Positions 1 through 10,374 of a stretch of DNA of 64,000 nt are shown here, one piece after another. The stretch spans positions 1-64,000 of the forward strand of contig NZ_NEEY01000005.1 in NCBI RefSeq assembly GCF_002252085.1. Direction: 5' to 3'. Under the pieces are notes generated by a model, which was given only the letters and a program-made list of their open reading frames with translations, was not told where the DNA came from and made no database searches. Source of the DNA: Aerococcus sp. 1KP-2016 (GTDB taxonomy: Bacteria; Bacillota; Bacilli; Lactobacillales; Aerococcaceae). Both the position numbers and the translations under genes were made by a program. Numbering within the stretch: the first letter of the stretch is position 1; every line of letters starts with the position of its first letter.

Positions 1-100
1 GGCTTTATGCCATCAATCATATGTTTTTTCACTCCTTCTCTGATATCTCTTCTCATTCCTATTCCACTCCAATTCTATAGGGGATAAGAAGAGTATATAA

Positions 101-148
101 AAAATGTAGGAAAACCAACAATTTTACATTGTCATTTTCCTACATTTT
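101..148 (-). terminator. Bidirectional terminator-like hairpin after uspA
   Basis: A perfect 14-bp inverted repeat (101–114 with 135–148) encloses a 20-base loop that itself contains a short ACAAT/ATTGT pair. It lies about 50 bases past the uspA stop on the minus strand. The far arm runs into a T-rich stretch, so it reads as the uspA terminator. The A/T arms also suit termination in the other direction. Nothing else is legible in 1–197, which has no supported gene. Confidence 0.6.
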
Positions 149-197
149 ATAACTGTTCTTTACATCTCAAGCGCATTTTAAATGTTGCGTTATATAC

Positions 198-668
198 TTA
201 TTTACTATGTTTGATTTGTGTATTATCTAAATCAGTTCGAACAACCAGGACGTCACATGGTGCATTACGAATCACATATTCAGAGACAGAACCAATAAAT
301 AGGCGTTCCACGGCATTCAGACCAGTGGCACCTAGCATGATTAAATCAGCTTTATAGTCACCTGCCAAGCTATGGCAAAGTTGGTATTTGGCCGAACCAT
401 AATCTAAAACCGTTTCGACATGTTCAATACCTGCTTTGTGGGCAGCTTCTTTATATTCATCGAGCATCACTTTAGCTCTGCTAGTAATTGCTTCAGGGAT
501 TACTTCATTATACATGTTCGTCGTCTGGAAGGCGGAGGTATCGACAATGTGGGCGACAATTAAAGTAGCATTGTTCCGGCTAGCTACTGCTACCGCTTTC
601 TTAAAGGCTAATTTAGATTCATCTGATCCATCAATTGGGGCTAAAATACGTGAATATTCTTGATACAT
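198..668 (-). CDS. Universal stress protein, UspA family
   Basis: Single-domain universal stress protein of about 156 residues, the usual length. Family members are cytoplasmic nucleotide-binding proteins that help survival under starvation, oxidative or acid stress. The N-terminal strand 'RILAPIDGSDES' and the C-terminal ATP-binding signature G-x2-G-x9-G-S (GATG…GSVSEYV) are both present, so this is probably an ATP-binding type. I chose ATG at 668 because AAAGGAG (679–685) is 10 bases upstream; the GTG at 677 is too close to it. A strong promoter (691–718) and a cre-like site precede it. It lies directly downstream of 6S RNA on the same strand, a known Lactobacillales arrangement (the 'Lacto-usp' RNA motif). 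The precise stress role is inferred. Confidence 0.9.
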   Translation of the reverse strand: MYQEYSRILAPIDGSDESKLAFKKAVAVASRNNATLIVAHIVDTSAFQTTNMYNEVIPEAITSRAKVMLDEYKEAAHKAGIEHVETVLDYGSAKYQLCHSLAGDYKADLIMLGATGLNAVERLFIGSVSEYVIRNAPCDVLVVRTDLDNTQIKHSK

Positions 669-690
669 TTTGCTCACGCTCCTTTCTTAT

Positions 691-727
691 ATTATACCAC
701 TATGGATAAATATTGTAAGCGTTTAAG
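691..727 (-). promoter_or_regulatory. uspA promoter with overlapping cre-like site
   Basis: Read on the minus strand there is a -35 TTACAA (713–718), a 16-base spacer and an extended -10, TGGTATAAT (TATAAT at 691–696). A 14-base sequence at 714–727 (TGTAAGCGTTTAAG on the plus strand) matches 12 of 14 positions of the CcpA cre consensus and sits over the -35. That position would fit catabolite repression. Promoter call is firm; cre call is tentative. Confidence 0.65.
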
Positions 728-775
728 CTATCAGACAATCATAATTACCAAGTGGAATGTTAGAAATGAGCATAC

Positions 776-803
776 AAAAAAGGATGTAGCTAAAGCTACA
801 TCC
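776..803 (-). terminator. Intrinsic terminator of 6S RNA
   Basis: A 9–10 bp perfect stem (GGATGTAGC at 782–790 with 795–803) has a 4-base loop and six T's on the minus strand (776–781). It lies about 20 bases after the 3' closing arm of the 6S RNA and ends that transcript before the uspA promoter. Confidence 0.85.
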
Positions 804-823
804 CCCTAAAAATTTAATTTTAT

Positions 824-1019
824 GGAAGAGCTCCGTTATGTGCCGTGACGAAATCTATCTGTATTGAACCCGCATTGATATACAGGTGGGAACTACATAT
901 CTACTTCGGCAGTCCTCGTGATGAGGCGTTACGTCCATAAACCTTGGCAGTTCCCTAGATAGCTAATTGTTCGGTCAACACATTGTAAGAAATCTCGAAC
1001 ACTACAGAGTAATTCTTCT
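824..1019 (-). ncRNA. ssrS: 6S RNA (SsrS; 'Lacto-usp' type)
   Basis: Non-coding RNA of about 195 nt, the normal 6S size, which binds housekeeping RNA polymerase as a mimic of an open promoter. The two ends pair as a long closing stem: GAAGA+CTCTGT at the 5' side (1018–1004) with ACGGAG+TCTTC at the 3' side (836–825), interrupted by small bulges. An ideal sigma-A promoter sits 7–8 bases upstream and an intrinsic terminator follows. Location supports the call: 6S is found beside rarA in Firmicutes, and upstream of universal stress genes in Lactobacillales, where it was first called the Lacto-usp motif. No ORF explains this 400-base stretch. The identity rests on structure, size and synteny, not a covariance search. 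Confidence 0.82.
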
Positions 1020-1026
1020 TGTCATT

Positions 1027-1055
1027 ATCATACATCTTTTTCTGCTAAAGTTCAA
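1027..1055 (-). promoter_or_regulatory. 6S RNA promoter
   Basis: Minus strand: -35 TTGAAC (1055–1050), a 17-base spacer and -10 TATGAT (1032–1027). The predicted start falls at about 1019, just where the 6S closing stem begins. Confidence 0.8.
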
Positions 1056-1076
1056 GTTTCTGCATCTGAATGCAGC

Positions 1077-2348
1077 TTATTTATTTTCCCGTTTACGTCT
1101 ATTTTCTTCTAAAGCCCGTTCGTAATTGCCAGTACTACCAGCTTGGTAATAATGGCGACCAATTAAGGTATCTGGTAAGTATTGTTGACGGACCCAATGA
1201 TTTGGATAGGCATGCGGATATTTATATTCAACACCATGCCCTAATTGACTAGCACCTTTATAATGCGCATCTTTTAAATGGGCTGGAATTAATCCTGCTT
1301 TACCTGAACGTACATCTGCCAGTGCTGCGTCAATGGCTTCAATTGCAGAATTAGACTTAGGTGATAAGGCGAGGTCGATAATCGCGTTTGCAAGCGGAAT
1401 ACGCGCTTCAGGGAAACCCAACTGGTTAGCAGCTTGCACGGCAGCTACTGTACGTTCAGTGGCACCTGGATTGGCTAAACCGATATCTTCATAGGCAATG
1501 ACCAATAAGCGTCGACATAAAATTGCTAATTCACCCGCTTCAATTAAGCGAGCCGCATATAAGAGGGCTGCATCGACATCGCTGCCGCGGATACTTTTTT
1601 GAAAAGCTGAAATAACATCATAATGCATATCACCATCGGCATCATGTGAGAATGACTTCATCTGCATACTTTCTTCCGCAATGTCGAGTGTGATATGGAT
1701 TTTGCCATCTTCACTTGCGTCAGTGGACTTCACACTCAGTTCTAAAGCATTTAGCGATGAACGGAGATCACCAAATGCGGCATGAGCGAAATGTTCTAAG
1801 GCATTGTCGTCTACAATTACTGAAAAATTGCCCAAACCACGTTCTTCATCTTCAAGCGCGCGTTTCAAGCCAAGCATGATATCTTCATCAGATAGGGGCT
1901 GGAGTTGAAAAATTTGCGTACGTGACCGAATGGCTGGACTCGTATTAATGAAGGGATTCTCAGTTGTCGCACCGATTAGCGTGATTAAACCCGATTCCAA
2001 ATGGGGTAGTAAAAAATCTTGTTTTGTTTTATCAAGACGATGAATTTCATCTAGCAGTAATACGATACCACCAGAAAATTTGGCTTCATCGACCACAGCT
2101 TGCAAATCTTTCTTGCTGTCAGTGGCCGCATTTAATTTGCGGAAAGCATATTTGGTTGAACCAGCTATCGCAGATGCGATTGACGTTTTACCAATACCAG
2201 GCGGACCGTATAAAATCATAGAAGATAATTGTTTGGCCTTGACCATGCGGTGGATAATTTTACCTTCCCCAACCAAATGCCTCTGACCAATAATTTCTTC
2301 GATGGTGCGAGGTCGCATTCGATAGGCTAAGGGATTTTGTTGTGGCAT
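1077..2348 (-). CDS. rarA: Replication-associated recombination protein A (RarA/MgsA)
   Basis: AAA+ ATPase of about 423 residues, full length for RarA, a clamp-loader-like protein that acts at stalled replication forks. Visible motifs are the N-terminal 'PLAYRMRPRTIEEIIGQRHL', Walker A 'GPPGIGKTS' and Walker B 'LLLDEIHR', followed by the tetramerisation region with 'AYEDIGLANP'. The reading frame is open upstream to 2513, but ATG at 2348 is preferred: AAAGGAGG lies just ahead and the protein then starts like its homologues (MPQQNPLAYRM). It is transcribed divergently from gshF, and the 6S gene follows on the same strand. Confidence 0.95.
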   Translation of the reverse strand: MPQQNPLAYRMRPRTIEEIIGQRHLVGEGKIIHRMVKAKQLSSMILYGPPGIGKTSIASAIAGSTKYAFRKLNAATDSKKDLQAVVDEAKFSGGIVLLLDEIHRLDKTKQDFLLPHLESGLITLIGATTENPFINTSPAIRSRTQIFQLQPLSDEDIMLGLKRALEDEERGLGNFSVIVDDNALEHFAHAAFGDLRSSLNALELSVKSTDASEDGKIHITLDIAEESMQMKSFSHDADGDMHYDVISAFQKSIRGSDVDAALLYAARLIEAGELAILCRRLLVIAYEDIGLANPGATERTVAAVQAANQLGFPEARIPLANAIIDLALSPKSNSAIEAIDAALADVRSGKAGLIPAHLKDAHYKGASQLGHGVEYKYPHAYPNHWVRQQYLPDTLIGRHYYQAGSTGNYERALEENRRKRENK

Positions 2349-2555
2349 GGTTTCGCCTCCTTTACATGAATGTTTTATCCAAATTGTACCATAATCACTG
2401 CAGTCCTGCGAATGTATGTTCTTATCAATAGAAGAATTGAGCTTCATAAATGGTCTCATAAGTGATTTAATGATAAAATGAAGCAAGCAGGTAATATGCA
2501 TCGAGTTCGTCATAACGGTGCAAGCTTAGTAGAGTATATGAGGAGTTAGTGCAAT

Positions 2556-4856
2556 ATGGATTGGTTACAAACATTCATTCAACAAGCAGATATGAAACAC
2601 GCCTTTAAGCAAGCGTCAATAGGAATTGAACGAGAAGGGCACCGCATCACACCAGATGGCGATTTAGCCTTATCTCCTCATCCTAAAAAAGTCGATGGTT
2701 CAACATCTGCTTTCTATATTCAACGCGATTTTGCGGAATCACAATTGGAGTTGGTGACCCCCCCTGCATATACATCGAGTGAAGTTTTAGAATGGTTGCA
2801 AGCAATCCATGAAGTGGCAATTGAATCCTTAGACAATGATGAACGGATTTGGCCATATTCAATGCCTCCTAAATTACCAAATGTTGACCAAATCAAAGTG
2901 GCAGACTTGGAAGATTTGGATGCAGTAGCCTACCGTGACTATCTAGTTGAAGCTTATGGTAAACAACTGCAGATGATTTCTGGTATTCACTTTAATATGC
3001 AAATTTCACCAGATTTTATTCATAAATTACATACAGAACTTATCGTCAAAAAGGGCGATACACGTAGTCTAAAAACCTTCCAATCAGACTTTTATTTACG
3101 ATTAGCACGGAACTTCTTGCGCTACCAATGGCTACTGGTTTACTTATTTGGTGCAGCACCTGTAGCTGATGCATCTTTTTATCGTGACAAGCATGATACC
3201 TTTGAGGATGGACCCATTCGCTCTATCCGAAATTCACACCTGGGCTATATCAATAAGTCAGATGTTATCTTTACTTATGACAATCTAGAAGATTATGTCA
3301 CTTATTTAGAAGAAAATGTGACAAATAAACATCTAATTGCCGAGAAAGAATTTTATTCAAATGTCCGTTTGAGAGGGGCAAAGAAAGCACGTTCATTACT
3401 CACAACAGGAATTAAGTACCTAGAGTTTCGTTTATTAGATATTCAACCGGATGCGCCATACGGTATCAAAGCTAGCGATATCGATTTTATGAAGTATTTC
3501 ATCTTATATTTAATTTGGTCCGACAAAGACACCAATATGGATGAAGTGCGATACGGTATTCAAATGAAAACACAGGTTGCCGAGGAAGGTGCCTTTGATA
3601 TGACTAGCATGCAAGCAGAGGGACGACTACTATTAGCCGATATGCAAGAGATGTTGCAAGCAATTGATGCCGACCAAGCAATTATCGATGTAACAACCCA
3701 TATGCAAGCGCGTATTGAAGATCCAAGTTTAACGCCAGCTGCACAAATGATGACAGCAATGAAAGATACAGAGGGCTATTTACTAGCAGGTAAAACTTTT
3801 GCTGAAGAGTTATACCAATCAGCCTGGGAAAAACCATATGCGCTAGGTGGTTTTGAAGATATGGAACTTTCAACGCAAATTCTGATGTTCGATGCGATTC
3901 AAGAAGGGTATCAATTTGAAATTTTAGACCGTGACGACCAGATGTTGCGCTTTACTTACAAGGAACATCAAGAAATCGTGAAGAACGGTAATATTACAAG
4001 CAAGGATCCATACGTAGCACATTATGTAATGGAAAATAAAGTTGTGACGAAGCGCGTATTAGCTGAGGCTGGTTTTCGTGTGCCACAAAGTTTAGAATTT
4101 AAAGCGATTGACCAAGCCATGAAAGTGGCAGATTTATATGTGGCAAAAGCTTTTGTCATCAAACCAAAATCAACTAATATGGGATTAGGCATTTCAATTT
4201 TTAAACATGGGGCAAGTGCTGCAGAGTTTAAAGATGCTTTGGAGATTGCCTTTAAAGAAGATGGCGCTGTGTTGATAGAAGATTTTGCTTTTGGTACAGA
4301 ATATCGTTTTTATGTACAAGACGGTAAAGTCTTGTCTATTGTCAATCGTGTTGGCGCTAATGTTATCGGTGATGGTAAATCTACAGTTGAAGAGCTTGTA
4401 GCGTTGAAAAACCAAGACAGCAAACGGGGGCACGATCACCGTTCCCCATTAGAGATTATTGCGCTTGGTGCGATTGAGGTTAATACATTAAGACAGCAAG
4501 GATATGATATTACAAGTATCGTACCAGAAGGTGAACAAGTATTTTTACGTGAAAATTCAAATATCTCAACCGGTGGAGATTCTATTGAGATGTTGGAAGA
4601 TATGCATGATTCTTATAAGGAAATTGCTGTGAAGATGGCGAAGACGTTACAAGTGAATATTACGGGACTTGATTTAATGATTTTGGATATTCATGAACCA
4701 GCAACAGCTGATAATTATGCTTTAATTGAAGCAAATTTTAATCCAATGATGATGATGCATATTTACCCTGCATATGGTCAAGGTAAGCGTATCTCGAAAG
4801 AGTTATTACAATTTTTATATCCGGAAAAAACAAAATTTACAGGAGGAAAAGAATGA
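2556..4856 (+). CDS. gshF: Bifunctional glutamate–cysteine ligase / glutathione synthetase (GshAB)
   Basis: Fusion enzyme of 766 residues that makes glutathione in two ATP-dependent steps: gamma-glutamylcysteine formation, then glycine addition. Residues about 1–500 form the glutamate–cysteine ligase domain, with 'GIEREGHR' near 23–30. Residues from about 500 form an ATP-grasp domain, with 'KPKSTNMGLGIS' near 535 and 'GTEYRFYV' and 'NFNPMMMMH' further on. The length matches the gshF family of streptococci, listeriae and related bacteria. Start ATG 2556 has AGGAG 10 bases upstream. The stop overlaps the next gene (ATGA), so gshF and the cysteine desulfurase are probably co-transcribed, linking cysteine use and sulfur mobilisation. 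Confidence 0.95.
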   Translation: MDWLQTFIQQADMKHAFKQASIGIEREGHRITPDGDLALSPHPKKVDGSTSAFYIQRDFAESQLELVTPPAYTSSEVLEWLQAIHEVAIESLDNDERIWPYSMPPKLPNVDQIKVADLEDLDAVAYRDYLVEAYGKQLQMISGIHFNMQISPDFIHKLHTELIVKKGDTRSLKTFQSDFYLRLARNFLRYQWLLVYLFGAAPVADASFYRDKHDTFEDGPIRSIRNSHLGYINKSDVIFTYDNLEDYVTYLEENVTNKHLIAEKEFYSNVRLRGAKKARSLLTTGIKYLEFRLLDIQPDAPYGIKASDIDFMKYFILYLIWSDKDTNMDEVRYGIQMKTQVAEEGAFDMTSMQAEGRLLLADMQEMLQAIDADQAIIDVTTHMQARIEDPSLTPAAQMMTAMKDTEGYLLAGKTFAEELYQSAWEKPYALGGFEDMELSTQILMFDAIQEGYQFEILDRDDQMLRFTYKEHQEIVKNGNITSKDPYVAHYVMENKVVTKRVLAEAGFRVPQSLEFKAIDQAMKVADLYVAKAFVIKPKSTNMGLGISIFKHGASAAEFKDALEIAFKEDGAVLIEDFAFGTEYRFYVQDGKVLSIVNRVGANVIGDGKSTVEELVALKNQDSKRGHDHRSPLEIIALGAIEVNTLRQQGYDITSIVPEGEQVFLRENSNISTGGDSIEMLEDMHDSYKEIAVKMAKTLQVNITGLDLMILDIHEPATADNYALIEANFNPMMMMHIYPAYGQGKRISKELLQFLYPEKTKFTGGKE

Positions 4857-5982
4857 ACGGCATCTATTTAGATTATGCGGCCACCACACCAATGGATCCA
4901 GAAGTCATTGAAGTTGTCGCAAAAGCCATGCAAGAAGATTTTGGAAATGCATCTAGCTATATAAGATAGGACGTGCATCAAAGCAAAAAGTAGAAGGGGT
5001 ACGACGCTTAATTGCAGAGACTTTGAATGCAAAAGTCGACGATATTATCATTACCTCAGGTGGGACTGAGTCGAATGACTCTGCCATCTTGCAAACAGTT
5101 AATCGCTTAAGAGATAAAGGAAACCATCTTATTTCAACAGAGGCGGAACATTCTAGTGTATACCAAACCATGCGTCATCTTGAACGTCAAGGCATGGAAG
5201 TGACCTATTTACCGTTTGATGAAGAAGGACACATCGATTTTGATGCACTAAAAGCGGCGATTCGTCCTGATACGATTCTCGTTTCGATTATGGCAGGGAA
5301 TAATGAGGTGGGTTCATTGCAAGATATCCAAGCAATTGGTGATTTATTGCATGAACGTGATATCTTCTTCCATACAGATACCGTCCAAACATATTTAAAC
5401 GTCCCATTAGATGTAGAATCATTACATATTGATGCATTATCAATGTCTGCCCATAAGATTTATGGGCCTAAGGGTATTGGATTTATGTACTATCGTAATG
5501 CTACGGCTGACTATGCACCTTATGTCAAAGGGGGCAACCAAGAAAATAAAAAACGTGCGGGTACAGAAGCATTGCCATTAATTATAGGTATGGGCAAAGC
5601 CATCGAAAAACAATACAATAATATGGCTGGTCATCAAGCGCACCTAAATGAAATGCGAGATTACTTCTTAGCTGGTGCTAAGGAAAGAGGTATTGAATTA
5701 CATATCAATGGTCCTCAAACGAGTGAATTAGCACATGTTTTAAATGTGTATTGGCCAAATCATCAATCTGATCAAGTGCTTATTAAGTTAGATTTACGAG
5801 ACGCATATCTATCAGCTGGATCAGCATGTACCGCAGGCTCACTAGAACCTTCACGTGTATTAGTGTCAATGTATGGCGAAGATTCGCCACGAATTGCACA
5901 AAGTTTACGTATTTCATTCGGTGAACCCACAACGACAGAAGAAATTGACCAAATTTTAGATATCTTCGAATCTATTAAATAA
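4853..5982 (+). CDS. Cysteine desulfurase (IscS/NifS family), frameshifted as sequenced
   Basis: PLP enzyme that removes sulfur from cysteine as a persulfide for tRNA thiolation and Fe-S assembly. Translation from ATG 4853 (AGGAGG ahead, overlapping the gshF stop) gives 'LDYAATTPMDPE' but hits TAG at 4967–4969. The normal sequence continues in another frame from about 4957 (LYKIGRASKQKVEGVRR…). Adding one base at about 4955–4957 restores a 376-residue protein. The PLP lysine is in 'SAHKIYGPKG' (about residue 200) and the catalytic cysteine in 'SAGSACTAGS' (about 325). It sits before a DUF1831 gene and mnmA, so it probably supplies sulfur to MnmA. A sequencing error is likelier than a real pseudogene. 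Confidence 0.85.
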
Positions 5983-6000
5983 ATAATAGGGGGAAAAGAA

Positions 6001-6345
6001 ATGGCATTTGCAAAAAAAGTACAATTAAAAGGTGCAACTAAAGCTTTTAAATTAGCAGATACAGTGAAAAAGTATACCTTACGTGACTATGGTTTCCAAG
6101 AAGGTAAGCAAGGTAATTTTGAATTTGAACGCGTGGTGAAACCAACCTTCAATGATAGTCGTGAAGTTTTATTCAAGATGAAAGTGTCCTCAGATTTAGA
6201 GGGCTTTACCATGAATGTAACGAATTTAAATGGCATGCAAGCGATCAATGTTTATAAGAATGATACCTTGCAACCTTTGAGAGAAGCCATTGAGCATTTA
6301 CAAGCGGATCTTGTTGAACGTGGTGTACTTGAAGAAATTGCTTAG
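6001..6345 (+). CDS. DUF1831 family protein
   Basis: Small soluble protein of 114 residues starting MAFAKKVQLKGATKAF. It matches my recollection of the DUF1831 family, found in Lactobacillales between a cysteine desulfurase and mnmA. No catalytic motif, cysteine or membrane segment is visible. It follows the desulfurase by 18 bases with a good ribosome site (AGGGGGAAA), so it is in the same operon. A role with the desulfurase or in sulfur transfer is inferred from position only. Confidence 0.8.
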   Translation: MAFAKKVQLKGATKAFKLADTVKKYTLRDYGFQEGKQGNFEFERVVKPTFNDSREVLFKMKVSSDLEGFTMNVTNLNGMQAINVYKNDTLQPLREAIEHLQADLVERGVLEEIA

Positions 6346-6369
6346 AATATAACGATATATAGGAGAAAA

Positions 6370-6394
6370 GTAAGCGTATCGCTTGCTTTTTTTT
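6370..6394 (+). terminator. Intrinsic terminator after the DUF1831 gene
   Basis: Seven-pair stem GTAAGCG/CGCTTGC with one G·T pair and a 3-base TAT loop, followed by eight T's (6387–6394). It ends the gshF–desulfurase–DUF1831 transcript, at least partly, before mnmA. Confidence 0.7.
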
Positions 6395-6458
6395 ATATTG
6401 GGTATATACTTTAGACTTGTGATTTTATATCTACTATCAACCAGAAATACGACCTTAA

Positions 6459-7631
<1,173 letters not shown>

Positions 7632-7681
7632 TTAGACATTTAACATATATTCAGACGATGCAATTCAATAACTAACATAAT

Positions 7682-7713
7682 AGAGGCGTGATGTCATGGT
7701 CATGTCTCTTTTT
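7682..7713 (+). terminator. Intrinsic terminator after mnmA
   Basis: Ten-pair stem (7682–7691 with 7700–7709, two G·T pairs) with an 8-base loop and five T's (7709–7713). Confidence 0.65.
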
Positions 7714-7768
7714 GTTGTACTGGTAATAACAGTCTGTGGATTTTACCTTTCACCTGGGGTAGCTGTGG

Positions 7769-7774
7769 TATAAT
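7769..7774 (+). promoter_or_regulatory. Extended -10 promoter of recD2
   Basis: TGGTATAAT, an extended -10 with TATAAT at 7769–7774, has no good -35. Transcription would start at about 7781, at the edge of the earliest possible ATG (7782). This supports translation from the later ATG at 7815. Confidence 0.5.
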
Positions 7775-7814
7775 AGGCAGGATGATAAAAGTAAGAAAGG
7801 GGGAAATTGCCAGG

Positions 7815-10319
7815 ATGGATATGGAGCAAACAAATGCGCCACAGGTGGATTATGTCATTGGTGAAGTAAAAGCAACCTTCTTCTTTAATGAAACAAATTT
7901 CTATAGGGTGATGTCGGTTTCGGTTGATGAGACCAATACCATGTATTCAGAAAACGAAATTGTCATGACTGGAAATTTCCCAACAATTCAAGATGGTACA
8001 ACCTATTTATTTAAAGGAAAATTAGTAGACCACGCCAAATATGGTGTTCAATTCCAAGTGGTATCTTATGAAGCAAAACGTATTTCTTCTAGAGAAGGTT
8101 TAATACGTTACTTATCTTCAGAGCAATTTCCAGGTATTGGTGAAACATTAGCTAGTAGGATTGTAGATGCATTTGGTGAAGAGACGGTTGAAGTCATTTT
8201 AAATGAACCAGATCGTTTAAGTGTAGTAAAGGGGCTATCCAAAAAAACACGACTATTACTACATGAACGCATCAAAGCTCAACGAGGTAACGAGCAAGTT
8301 TTCGTCAAATTAGCAGAAATGGGCTTTTCATCCCGATTAGCAGCACAAATTTATGGTCTTTACCATAATGAAGCAATCACATTGATAGAAGAAAATCCTT
8401 ATATTTTAATCGATGATATCCGCGGTTTTGGTTTCCAAAAAGCCGATCAAATTGCTTTAAATATTGGTTTTCCACTAGATTCACCTGTACGTATTGCAGG
8501 TGCGGTGACGTTCGTCTTGAACCACGCTACCTTCGAATCAGGGAATACATATGTGATGGAGCAACCTTTAATCGAAAAGACACAAGAGGTATTAATGCAA
8601 GGCCAAAGTCAATTTATTGACGGGGACAGCATTGCTGCTACCATTTCGGATATGAATGAAACGGGCCGCGTCATAGTATCTGAAGAGGGGCGGGTAGCCT
8701 TACCGACTTTGTATTATGCTGAAGTTGGCATAGCCAAAATGATGAGCAAGATGCAGCAACCACAATATCAACCCTCCTATCCTGGTGTTGATTTGGATGA
8801 AGAAATCAACAAATTAGAAGATGATTTTGGTATTCAGTATGGCAATGCCCAAAAGAAAGCCATCAAGGAAGCTTTAACCTCGAAGATGTTTATCTTAACT
8901 GGGGGACCAGGTACTGGGAAGACGACAGTACTGAATGGTATTGTGCATTTATATGCACGCTTGAATAATATTTCTTTAAATGTCGATGAGTATGATCCAG
9001 GTGCTTTTCCCATATCTTTAGCTGCACCAACAGGACGTGCAGCGAAACGAATGACAGAGATGATTCACTTGCCAGCATCGACAATTCACCGCTTATTGGG
9101 CTTAACTGGGGAAGAAGATGACCGTGACGATTCAGATGAATCTAATTTCCAATTAGAAACAGACTTGTTAATTATTGATGAAATGTCTATGGTAGATACC
9201 TGGCTAGCCTTTAAACTACTAACAAGTGTACCTTCTTTTATGCAAGTGATTTTTGTGGGCGATAAAGACCAACTTGCCTCTGTTGGACCGGGCCAAGTCC
9301 TAGCCGATTTATTATCTTCGCAAACGGTGAAAACAAGGGAGCTCGATGAAATTTATCGGCAAAAAAACCAATCAACAATTGTTCAATTAGCGCATGAAAT
9401 TAAACAGGGCATTGTACCGAAAGATTTGATGGTGAATCAAGCTGATAGGTCATTTTTTAAGGTATATGCAGACCAAGTAGCCGATTTGGTAGCAATTATC
9501 GCTAAAAAAGCGATGCAAAAAGGCTACAATAAACGAGATATTCAAGTACTTGCACCCCAATATAAAGGTCAAGCAGGTATTAATGCGCTAAATGAACGGT
9601 TGCAAGCAACCTTAAATCCAAATATTGATGGTAAACGTAGAGAATTAGCCTATTTTGAACAAATTTTTCGTGTTGGTGACAAGGTGTTGCAACTGAAAAA
9701 TCAAGCAGAAAAAAATGTTTTCAATGGTGATTTAGGTGAAATCGTAGCGATCTTTTTTGCCAAAGAAACGACCAACAAAGTAGATGAAATTGTCGTCAAA
9801 TTCGACGAAACTGAAGTTACTTATGAACGAAATGATTTTGCTGAAATTACTTTGGCCTACTGTACATCTATTCATAAATCACAAGGGTCCGAATTTCCGA
9901 TTGTAATTGTACCTCTAGTCCGCCAACATCACCGGATGCTGAAACGTAATTTACTATATACGGCGATTACACGGGCCAAACAGTCATTAATCATGTGTGG
10001 TGAACCGGATGCATTTCAAACGGCCATTCAAAATGTAGACGCCAGTCGTCAAACACAATTAAAGGATTTCCTGCTTGAAAGTAGTGATACCTTAGCGGAA
10101 ATGGCTGAAGAGGGCATGGATTTTGTAGCAGAAACAGTAGCTGACGAAAGTAGTGATACAAAGAATACAGGGAAAAAACCGATGCATTATGGTCCGGTGG
10201 CAAGTGCAACAGATTCTTCAAATGAAGAAAAAGAATCATATTTGACGGCTGAATTGGTCATTTCTCAAAAGATTGATCCAATGATTGGTATGGCTGGTAT
10301 CAGTCCGTATGACTTCTAG
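7815..10319 (+). CDS. recD2: RecD2-type ATP-dependent 5'-3' DNA helicase
   Basis: Superfamily 1B helicase of about 834 residues, the length of RecD2 proteins that act without RecBC. The N-terminal OB-like domain and helix-hairpin-helix region ('FPGIGETLASRI', 'VKGLSKKTR') precede the motor. Walker A 'GGPGTGKTT' is near residue 363, Walker B 'LLIIDEMSMVD' near 451, and late helicase motifs include 'TSIHKSQGSEFP' and 'YTAITRAK'. ATG 7815 is preferred: GAAAGGGGG lies 11 bases upstream, while the ATG at 7782 would be nearly leaderless. It probably works in replication-fork repair and mismatch tolerance, as in Bacillus. The C-terminal 80 residues are acidic and low in complexity. Confidence 0.92.
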   Translation: MDMEQTNAPQVDYVIGEVKATFFFNETNFYRVMSVSVDETNTMYSENEIVMTGNFPTIQDGTTYLFKGKLVDHAKYGVQFQVVSYEAKRISSREGLIRYLSSEQFPGIGETLASRIVDAFGEETVEVILNEPDRLSVVKGLSKKTRLLLHERIKAQRGNEQVFVKLAEMGFSSRLAAQIYGLYHNEAITLIEENPYILIDDIRGFGFQKADQIALNIGFPLDSPVRIAGAVTFVLNHATFESGNTYVMEQPLIEKTQEVLMQGQSQFIDGDSIAATISDMNETGRVIVSEEGRVALPTLYYAEVGIAKMMSKMQQPQYQPSYPGVDLDEEINKLEDDFGIQYGNAQKKAIKEALTSKMFILTGGPGTGKTTVLNGIVHLYARLNNISLNVDEYDPGAFPISLAAPTGRAAKRMTEMIHLPASTIHRLLGLTGEEDDRDDSDESNFQLETDLLIIDEMSMVDTWLAFKLLTSVPSFMQVIFVGDKDQLASVGPGQVLADLLSSQTVKTRELDEIYRQKNQSTIVQLAHEIKQGIVPKDLMVNQADRSFFKVYADQVADLVAIIAKKAMQKGYNKRDIQVLAPQYKGQAGINALNERLQATLNPNIDGKRRELAYFEQIFRVGDKVLQLKNQAEKNVFNGDLGEIVAIFFAKETTNKVDEIVVKFDETEVTYERNDFAEITLAYCTSIHKSQGSEFPIVIVPLVRQHHRMLKRNLLYTAITRAKQSLIMCGEPDAFQTAIQNVDASRQTQLKDFLLESSDTLAEMAEEGMDFVAETVADESSDTKNTGKKPMHYGPVASATDSSNEEKESYLTAELVISQKIDPMIGMAGISPYDF

Positions 10320-10338
10320 GTAGGATCTGGATAAAAAC

Positions 10339-10368
10339 TTGACAAAAACCGCTATCTGTCAGTATAAT
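10339..10368 (+). promoter_or_regulatory. Promoter of the alaS T-box leader
   Basis: Consensus -35 TTGACA (10339–10344), an 18-base spacer and consensus -10 TATAAT (10363–10368). The start is expected at about 10375, giving a leader of about 240 bases before alaS. Confidence 0.85.
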
Positions 10369-10374
10369 TTGTAG

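Noticed and set aside
5023-5982. A short cysteine desulfurase starting at an internal ATG (5023)
   Set aside because: It would lack the N-terminal LDYAATTP segment, which is present just upstream in another frame, so a frame break explains it better.
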